Below, piece after piece: positions 56,251-64,000 of a stretch of DNA of 64,000 nt. The stretch is from Symsagittifera roscoffensis. Lineage: Eukaryota > Xenacoelomorpha > Acoela > Convolutidae. The notes beneath the pieces were generated by a model. That model saw only the letters and a list, made by a program, of their open reading frames with translations, made no database searches and had not been told where the DNA came from. The stretch lies in assembly GCF_963678635.1 (NCBI RefSeq), contig NC_087065.1:22077480-22141479 (forward strand), read 5' to 3'. The position numbers and the translations under genes are program-made. Within the stretch, counting starts at the first letter, position 1; every line of letters starts with the position of its first letter.

Positions 56251-58153
56251 CTGTCAAAGTAGCTTTTCGTAGTTTTCTTAATTTCAGCTTATAACCCTCC
56301 GGATACGTTCTGCGTTGCTTTTATGCTGTTTGAATTAACTGGGAAGGGTATAGGGTCCTTTCCTAGACCCCTCCGGATTGAACTTAAGGCACTTATTTGA
56401 CAATTCACACTAACGGTGAAGGGTCTTATCTTTTGCCTAATTTCGACTCTATTATGGTTGTCTTGTGCCTTCAGCCCTCTCTTTTTGTCTAGAACTGTCC
56501 TAAGTTACTTAGTTCAATTTTCAATTGCTATCAACTTTTGGTAGGGGTATAAGGGTTTTTCAGAAAAATTTATAAAACGTGAAGGGTGTACCCCTCCGGA
56601 TTTGTGTAATTTGCTAAAAACAATCTCAAAAAATTTTCTCGCTCGTTTTTCCGGGAAATTTCCCAATCCTGTCAGTAAGCTCAGCTAATCTCTGATCTAT
56701 TGGTACCAAGATCAACTCGATATGCTCTGTAGTTCCAAAGTTATTAACCAAAACGTCTTTTTTCCAAACTCAAAAATTTTCTCTCTTATAGGTTCCGCCT
56801 AACTTTTTCCGCAAATCTGGTCCTTTCGACCTAAAAATTATTGATCTGAGCTCAGAAGGCCTATAATCTTCTAGTTCAATGCAAAAGACCCGATCTAAAA
56901 CGCTTTTGTAGAAAAAATTTGCGAAAAACTATGCTACCTGGACCCCTCCGGATTGATGAATCCACCAAATCAAACACGTTATGTTCGATTTCTCTGCAAC
57001 CCGGAAGGCTTTCGGGTAGCGGGTTTTAAAACTCGTAGATTCACTAGTGGACGTTGTCCGAACAACTATTTTTACTGTCCTAACTCAAAGATTTCAAAAA
57101 ATTTTCTGATTTTATAGTGTTTCTTACTATCAAAAAATGGGAAAATTTGGTTTTTGGTACCAAACTAGTTCCAACCACTTCCGAACTAAAGTTAACCGGT
57201 TCTACTTATTACAGTAGTGCAGTTACGATGTAACACACTAATTTAGCGCTTTTTTCTGTTTCAAAAAATATCGATATCTCAAAAATCGCGACTTGTGGGG
57301 GGATCAAAATATCGCTATTTTGACCCTAAAAACCGGTCTGTTTTCGTTGTTTTTCACTGAAAAACGATATAAGACTATTAATATAGGCTATATAAGTAAT
57401 AATATTAGTATTACTATACCCCTCCGGGTTTGTTTATTATCCGAATTAAGGTGCTTAACTCGGATATTCGCAGTTCGGTGAAGGGTCACTACAGTGCAGC
57501 ACTGTCGAGCCCCCCACAGATTACTATCTTACTTTTTGTACCAAAAGGGATACAAAACTTGTTAACGATACCCAACAGTCGATTGTTGTTGTCATTGAGC
57601 CCCTTCTTGTTGCTCCTTGTACTGCTTGCCGGATCGGTCTTCACCCAAGACCCTTCCGAATTGAGCGCAAATCAGCTAACCCTTCCGGATTGAGCGCAAT
57701 TTATCATTACCGTGCTTAAATGCTCAAATAACCCTACAGTACAAGCCTCACAAGCGGGCCACAAAATTGATCGTAACGATCCTGACTGATATAAATGCCT
57801 GCAACAACAATATATCTATCAACAACAAACGGGGGGGTTGAATCACATCTTGTCTGGGGGGATGATTTCTACTGAATTTTTACTTTTTTTTACTGTTTTT
57901 GGTTTTTTCGGTTATTTTTTATGTTTTTTGTTTTTCTTGGGTATTATACTACTTTTTGTTTGATTTTACTTATATCTTTAAGTGTTTTTGGTCACCAACC
58001 ACTCAGGGGACGAGGGGACGGCCGATCCCCCCACCCTTCCTGGTTCGTGAATTTTCAGTCTTAACTAGGTTAAAAAAACTATTCACGGCAACCCGGAAGG
58101 CCTCCGCGTTCCGAACTACCCTTCCGCCCCGGCGGTTTTAGGCCTATTAAGGG

Positions 58154-58194
58154 CGTTAATGTGAGCATCCGCTCGGCGGGGAGTGCTCGTTAAC
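58154..58194. other. GC-rich hairpin in LTR C
   Basis: Same structure as at 33561; the inner arm reads GGGGAG here, weakening one pair, while the outer GTTAA/TTAAC arms persist. Confidence 0.55.
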
Positions 58195-58826
58195 GGTTCC
58201 GCCGGTCATGATGTTATAAAAGAATAACACCCAGGAGCGCCATAAAAACATACATGTAACATTCGCCCGGAAGATACATATCGACGGATAACAAAACTAA
58301 GTCTTAAGACGACTGGCTAGCGTCTAAACAGAGCTTTGCATGTTTTTCACCGTCTCTACCAAGCCAGTACTTTTCGGTGGTCTTTTCTAACATCGGGTCG
58401 ACAAAAACGTTTCTGTTCTCCGGCTTCGACCAGAACGCTCAAATTAACTGAATTACATGCAAAAATAGTGAGCTCATGGCTGGGTCTCAGTATCCCCAGA
58501 CCACGAGGTCACTCCTAAATCAGGGCTACTACTTATTATATTACTATTGTTTTTGTTCAGTAGATAAAAATCATCATCTCCATCGAAGATGGATCAACCC
58601 TTTCCCCCCAACTCTTAGCACCTCATCCTTGTCAAAACTAATCCAAATATCAATTAAATTCAAGTCAGGACATGACAGGATGCTAAAAGTTCACACGAGT
58701 CAATAAAAGTTTTCCGTCCCGAGACCCTTCCGGATTCTTGAATCCGCTGAATCAAGCCCGTTGATCTCGATTTCTTCCCAATCCGGAAGGCTGGTTTCTT
58801 ACCCTTCACCGTTGTTCGCAACGGCT

Positions 58827-58858
58827 TTGCAACTATTGTAGCAGCACAATAGTTGCAA
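58827..58858. other. Conserved 13-bp hairpin in LTR C
   Basis: Perfect arms TTGCAACTATTGT / ACAATAGTTGCAA, loop AGCAGC. Confidence 0.7.
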
Positions 58859-58991
58859 CTCGGAACGTTCTCTGCAATCTGCTGCTGTTTTTCAATCACG
58901 ATTGTCGTTGTTATCGTCAGCGCAACTAATGTTGTTGTGTTTTCTCACTCGTTTTTTGTTAAAATGGCCGTTTCAGCATTTCTCAGAAATG

Positions 58992-58999
58992 TGACGTCA
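58992..58999. promoter_or_regulatory. CRE-like palindrome in LTR C
   Basis: TGACGTCA, same relative position as in the other LTRs, in the presumed U3 region of an active-looking copy. Confidence 0.45.
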
Positions 59000-59169
59000 T
59001 CATTCGAATTTTTGAAATTTTAAAATACTAGAAAATTCCAGCCCTCACCGTTTGGCTAAACGTTCCAATAACGCCCTTAGTTCTTAAAAACCACCAATCC
59101 GGAAGGCTTACTGCTAAAATTCCGAATTCTGCAGAGATTGCATTTTTCACATTCTGGTCGAATGTCACA

Positions 59170-61109
59170 CGCATTAGTTGATAGTGTTGTGTAATGCGTT
59201 GCTAGCATCGTACGAAGTTCATCATTTTTCACACCATCGATGATTTTTGAGGCTACGGCCAGGTTCATCCTTCGGTTTGACTCATCCGGTTGGCTGCTTC
59301 TTCTCAGCATTTCCAAATCATCGAGAAACTTGTCTATGGTTTCATCCTCCCGTTGCCTCCGTTTCTCGAAGCGCATCATCGCCTGGTGCCCCTGCACCCC
59401 TGATCCGAAACGGTTTAACAAGATTTCGAAGATTTTCTCTGCAGTGTCACGTTGATACTGTTTTTTGGCCATGACATACAAGGCTCTGTATGCGGTGCAT
59501 CCCTGCAATCCGAATAGCCGTGAGTGTTTACCGCTTGGCCCACATGACTCCTCCCCGGGCTTGCATGCCCTCTGTTACCGGAATCACTTCTCCCAGTCGC
59601 ATGTGTGCCTTGCGTTGGTTGTTCATTAGAGGTCTGTCTGTTCCCCGTTGAACTTGCTCTATTGTTCGGGCCCCATGCTCCATTATCCCTTGTGGCATAG
59701 CCTGATGAACTGCCCCTGCCTCTAGTGGATCCATACGTCTTCCTCTTTTGATGTTCATTGAAGTTCACCTTCGGTTCCCTGCTGGGACCTCCCGAATTCG
59801 GTTCTCCTTCTTTTGATCCACTCTTGCTGCTTAGTAGCCCGTCCAACCTATCCATGATAGCCTGAGTTCGCCTCTCCATCATCGCATCTATCTTTGTGTC
59901 AAGAGTCCCAAGAGACTGCTCTTGCTGAATTCTTAACTTCTCCATGTCGGCTCTTAAGCGTAACTCCCTCTGTTCCGCCTCTCTTGTCATTCGCGACAAG
60001 TTCCTCGTCATGTGTTCATCCGTTCTCTCTTTCAAGCGTTTTTCGCTCCTGTCAACTTCTTGTCTGTTGCGGTTTATTTCTTCCCGCAGCCTTTCCCTCT
60101 CAATGTGAACTGCTCTTTCTAGTTCACTCATCCTTATTGACATTTGCTCGTTTTGTTCTCCTAAACTGTCCACTATGTTGTTTAAGGCTTCCTCTAGTGC
60201 TGCCCCGTTATCCACGAGTGGCGTTACTAGTGGTGGTGTAACCCTGTCGGTCCCAGGTAACTTCGTGCTTGTCGAGATCCGGGCCTTGACTCTCTGCTTC
60301 AACGTCTTTTCTTTGTTTATTTCAGGATCAATTAACGCGTTGCCGAGCCCTCTGGTTTTATTCTGACCAGGTTGTGGCTCCGAACTTGCTCTAATCGCGA
60401 AGTCTTTTGACTGGCCTGGTGTGTTTGCCTCTTTGCTTATCGTTGTCACTACACCAAATTTGTCCATGGTTCCAGTCTCTCTTCCGACGTGTGCCTCACT
60501 CTCCTGGATCGAACTATTGAGGCTTACTTGAGATCCAGAGTCCCCTTGCTCCTCTTCATCTTCTTCCTCCTGAGACTCGCCATCGTTTCCTGCTCCTCCT
60601 CCCATGCTGAATGGAAAGATGTTTCCGAAGGTGTTCTTCATTCTTTCTGAGAACGATGATGATGTCGTTTGTTTCCCAGTTCCGCTTGCCATCATAGTGT
60701 TGTCTGTCGGAGATCTTCTCGTTGCCGCTACCTCAGTTGAGATGTCGGACAGTTCCGACATCTCTTCTCGATCCAATGTCCCGGTGGAAGTGGCAAAATC
60801 ATGGCCTTGTTCTACCGGGGTAGATTCACTCGCCAGCCTTCTGCCTCTCCCTTCCAGTTCATTTACTTCCTGGTTGTCATTCATGGTATGGTCCGTATTG
60901 ACCTCCACTTCTAACAGTTCTCTTCGCTCTTCTGAGGTCTTTTGACTTCTCGTTTCAACCATTCTGCCTGAAACCGTCCGCCTTTTGTCAGACCGGGATC
61001 GCTTGATCCAATCCACAAAAGGATCGGTCATTGTTTTTCTTTGCTTTTCAGGTATGAATTTCCTAGAGCTATTACCTCGTTTTGGTATCCTTGACTTGTC
61101 TAAACTCAT
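59170..61109 (-). pseudogene. gag fragment (copy D), mosaic and internally deleted
   Basis: The ATG at 61109 gives the intact MSLDK start and 564 codons of gag: acidic N-terminus, coiled coil and Gly/Ser/Arg-rich segment. At about 59477-59488 roughly 290 bp are missing relative to copy C (about 53393-53685), which shifts the frame; the capsid-like region continues as 59077-59508 and stops at the LTR end at 59169 without knuckles. Most of it is near-identical to copy C, but about 59489-59635 matches copy B instead. The fragment cannot make Gag particles. Confidence 0.87.
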
Positions 61110-62839
61110 TCTCTATTTGTCACTTTCCTATGCCTACTCTTGACTCAATTGCTAGAGACCTTATAGTTTTATTTTGTCTAGAACTGTCCTAAGTTACTTA
61201 GTTCAATTGCTATCAACTTTTGGTAGGGGTATAAGGGTTTTTCAGAAAAATTTATAAAACGTGAAGGGTGTACCCCTCCGGATTTGTGTAATTTGCTAAA
61301 AACAATCTCAAAAAATTTTCTCGCTCGTTTTTCCGGGAAATTTCCCAATCATGTCAGTAAGCTCAGCTAATCTCTGATCTATTGGTACCAAGATCAACTC
61401 GATATGCTCTGTAGTTCCAAAGTTATTAACCAAAACGTCTTTTTTCCAAACTCAAAAATTTTCTCTCTTATAGGTTCCGCCTAACTTTTTCCGCAAATCT
61501 GGTCCTTTCGACCTAAAAATTATTGATCTGAGCTCAAAAGGCCTATACTCTTCTAGTTCAATGCAAAAGACCCGATCTAAAACGCTTTTGTAGAAAAAAT
61601 TTGCGAAAAACTATGCTACCTGGACCCCTCCGGATTGATGAATCCACCAAATCAAACACGTTATGTTCGATTTCTCTGCAACCCGGAAGGCTTTCGGGTA
61701 GCGGGTTTTAAAACTCGTAGATTCACTAGTGGACGTTGTCCGAACAACTATTTTTACTGTCCTAACTCAAAGATTTCAAAAAATTTTCTGATTTTATAGT
61801 GTTTCTTACTATCAAAAAATGGGAAAATTTGGTTTTTGGTACCAAACTAGTTCCAACCACTTCCGAACTAAAGTTAACCGGTTCTACTTATTACAGTAGT
61901 GCAGTTACGATGTAACACACTAATTTAGCGCTTTTTTCTGTTTCAAAAAATATCGATATCTCAAAAATCGCGACTTGTGGGGGGATCAAAATATCGCTAT
62001 TTTGACCCTAAAAACCGGTCTGTTTTCGTTGTTTTTCACTGAAAAACGATATAAGACTATTAATATAGGCTCTATAAGTAATAATATTAGTATTACTATA
62101 CCCCTCCGGGTTTGTTTATTATCCGAATTAAGGTGCTTAACTCGGATATTCGCAGTTCGGTGAAGGGTCACTACAGTGCAGCACTGTCGAGCCCCCCACA
62201 GATTACTATCTTACTTTTTGTACCAAAAGGGATACAAAACTTGTTAACGATACCCAACAGTCGATTGTTGTTGTCGTTGAGCCCCTTCTTGTTGCTCCTT
62301 GTACTGCTTGCCGGATCGGTCTTCACCCAAGACCCTTCCGAATTGAGCGCAAATCAGCTAACCCTTCCGGATTGAGCGCAATTTATCATTACCGTGCTCA
62401 AATGCTCAAATAACCCTACAGTACAAGCCTCACAAGCGGGCCACAAAATTGATCGTAACGATCCTGACTGATATAAATGCCTGCAACAACAATATATCTA
62501 TCAAAAACAAACGGGGGGGTTGAATCACATCTTGTCTGGGGGGATGATTTCTACTGAATTTTTACTTTTTTTTTTTACTGTTTTTGGTTTTTTCGGTTAT
62601 TTTTTATGTTTTTTGTTTTTCTTGGGTATTATACTACTTTTTGTTTGATTTTACTTATATCTTTAAGTGTTTTTGGTCACCAACCACTCAGGGGACGAGG
62701 GGACGGCCGATCCCCCCACCCTTCCTGGTTCGTGAATTTTCAGTCTTAACTAGGTTAAAAAAACTATTCACGGCAACCCGGAAGGCCTCCGCGTTCCGAA
62801 CTACCCTTCCGCCCCGGCGGTTTTAGGCCTATTAAGGGC

Positions 62840-62879
62840 GTTAATGTGAGCATCCGCTCGGCGGGGAGTGCTCGTTAAC
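62840..62879. other. GC-rich hairpin in LTR D
   Basis: Identical to the LTR C copy of this structure. Confidence 0.55.
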
Positions 62880-63513
62880 GGTTCCGCCGGTCATGATGTT
62901 ATAAAAGAATAACACCCAGGAGCGCCATAAAAACATACATGTAACATTCGCCCGGAAGATACATATCGACGGATAACAAAACTAAGTCTAAAGACGCCTG
63001 GCTAGCGTCTAAACAGAGCTTTGCATGTTTTTCACCGTCTCTTCCAAGCCAGTACTTTTCGGTGGTCTTTTCTAACATCGGGTCGACAAAAACGTTACTG
63101 TTCTCCGGCTTCGACCAGAACGCTCAAATTAACTGATTTACATGCAAAAATAGTGAGCTCATGGCTGGGTCTCAGTATCCCCAGACCACGAGGTCACTCC
63201 TAGAAACAGGGCTACTACTTATTATATTACTATTGTTTTTGTTCAGTAGATAAAAATCATCATCTCCATCGAAGATGGATCAACCCTTTCCCCCCCAACT
63301 CTTAGCACCTCATCCTTGTCAAAACTAATCCAAATATCAATTAAATTCAAGTCAGGACATGACAGGATGCTAAAAGTTCACACGAGTCAATAAAAGTTTT
63401 CCGTCCCGAGACCCTTCCGGATTCTTGAATCCGGTGAATCAAGCCCGTTGATCTCGATTTCTTCCCAATCCGGAAGGCTGGTTTCTTACCCTTCACCGTT
63501 GTTCGCAACGGCC

Positions 63514-63545
63514 TTGCAACTATTGTAGCAGCACAATAGTTGCAA
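63514..63545. other. Conserved 13-bp hairpin in LTR D
   Basis: Perfect arms TTGCAACTATTGT / ACAATAGTTGCAA, loop AGCAGC. Confidence 0.7.
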
Positions 63546-63678
63546 CTCGGAACGTTCTCTGCAATCTGCTGCTGTTTTTCAATCACGATTGTCGTTGTTA
63601 TCGTCAGCGCAACTAATGTTGTTGTGTTTTCTCACACGTTTTTTGTTAAAATGGCCGTTTCAGCATTTCTCAGAAACG

Positions 63679-63686
63679 TGACGTCA
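63679..63686. promoter_or_regulatory. CRE-like palindrome in LTR D
   Basis: TGACGTCA, same relative position as in the other LTRs. Confidence 0.4.
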
Positions 63687-63856
63687 TCATTCGAATTTTT
63701 GAAATTTTAAAATACTAGAATATTCCAGCCCTCACCGTTTGGCTAAACGTTCCAATAACGCCCTTAGTTCTTAAAAACCACCAATCCGGAAGGCTTACTG
63801 CTAAAATTCCGAATTCTGCAGAGATTGCATTTTTCACATTCTGGTCGAATGTCACA

Positions 63857-64000
63857 GGACGAAACGGAAGTGTAATATTTTTGCCCATACGGAGGGGTTT
63901 TATTCTGGCCAACTCGGAAGGGTAATATTTTTGCCAACTTGGAAGGGTCCCAAACCAGAAGGGTCATTTTTGCCAACTTGGATCCCTGAACGCCGCTCCT
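63857..64000. repeat. Right flank with GGAAGGGT / TTTTTGCCAA repeats
   Basis: The first 52 bases match 15015-15067. The rest is three diverged units of TTTTTGCCAACTTGGAAGGG type, which resemble the reverse complement of the motif cluster at 7796-8030 (CCCTTCCGGATTGGCAAA). This suggests an inverted LTR-derived sequence continues beyond the window edge. Confidence 0.65.

Larger units (their letters stand above)
34646..59169 (-). mobile_element. Giant Ty3/Gypsy-type LTR retrotransposon, copy C (most complete)
   Basis: Read on the minus strand: 5' LTR (59169 to about 55400), gag-pol (55315-45714), spacer, ORF2 (45323-36378), a 3' UTR of about 815 bp and a truncated 3' LTR. The total here is 24.5 kb; with a full 3' LTR it would be roughly 27-28 kb, far above the usual 5-10 kb of Ty3/Gypsy elements. 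All gag-pol catalytic motifs are present. Known defects are a 1-bp loss before MTDPF in gag, and one nonsense codon plus two 1-bp frameshifts in ORF2, so it looks young but is not intact. Confidence 0.9.
55239..59169 (-). repeat. 5' LTR plus gag leader, copy C
   Basis: Right end TGTCACA at 59169, followed directly by gag sequence of copy D. About 3.85 kb. It is almost identical to LTR D over 56490-59169. The left border is not resolvable and lies left of about 55460. The frameshifted MSLDK codons of gag are at 55252-55315. Confidence 0.87.
59170..63856 (-). mobile_element. LTR retrotransposon fragment, copy D
   Basis: A 5' LTR with an internal deletion plus a gag fragment, ending directly against the outer end of LTR C. 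The protease, RT, integrase, macrodomain and ORF2 are all missing, either through insertion of copy C into it followed by loss, or through recombination between copies. Confidence 0.85.
61110..63856 (-). repeat. 5' LTR of copy D with a 1.1-kb deletion
   Basis: Nearly identical to LTR C, but at about 61174 the sequence jumps from the gag leader (equal to 55378) straight to the position equal to about 56488, joining at a short T-run. The deletion removes the inner LTR end and the CCCTCCGGATTG cluster. The right end is TGTCACA at 63856. Confidence 0.88.

Overview
The window holds no host gene that I can recognise. It is almost wholly a cluster of partial copies of one very large Ty3/Gypsy-type LTR retrotransposon family, all read on the minus strand, with one decayed non-LTR (LINE) element on the plus strand. 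The organism is most likely an animal, probably an invertebrate. The reasons are the APE-type LINE, the Ty3/Gypsy polyproteins with DTG protease, YVDD reverse transcriptase and HHCC/DDE integrase, and AT-rich flanks with no bacterial gene organisation. I cannot name the species.

Layout, left to right: copy A (1-10935) is a broken gag-pol with its 5' LTR. An unassigned AT-rich stretch (10936-11643) follows, then an inverted LTR scrap and a LINE remnant (about 11704-14787). Copy B (about 15071-34580) has a 3'-truncated second ORF, a gag-pol that lost protease, RT and part of RNase H, and a full LTR. Copy C (34646-59169) is the most complete: a truncated 3' LTR, a 3' untranslated region, the second ORF (36378-45323), a 3174-residue gag-pol ORF (45714-55238) and a full 5' LTR of about 3.85 kb. 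Copy D (59170-63856) is a gag fragment with a shortened LTR. The last 144 bases are a repeat-rich flank.

The element reads 5'-LTR - gag-pol - spacer of about 390 bp - ORF2 - 3' UTR - LTR, roughly 27-28 kb if the 3' LTR were complete. Gag-pol is one ORF: coiled coil, Gly/Ser/Arg-rich segment, capsid-like region, two CCHC knuckles, protease, RT, RNase H, integrase with GPY/F-like module, a long acidic linker and a C-terminal macrodomain-like fold resembling the TARG1/Poa1p ADP-ribose hydrolase branch. ORF2, about 2980 codons before it was broken, carries a coiled coil, an SGNH/GDSL esterase domain with all catalytic blocks, and two further downstream segments that look like decayed SGNH modules. 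A retroelement carrying both a macrodomain and a multi-SGNH giant protein is the main candidate for an undescribed system here.

Every copy is damaged. The breaks differ between copies, which shows the ancestral reading frames without any database. Copies C and D are near-identical over long stretches, and D is a mosaic of C-like and B-like sequence, so the cluster has been shaped by recent recombination or template switching. Family assignments are from motif recognition by eye; no alignment or search was run.
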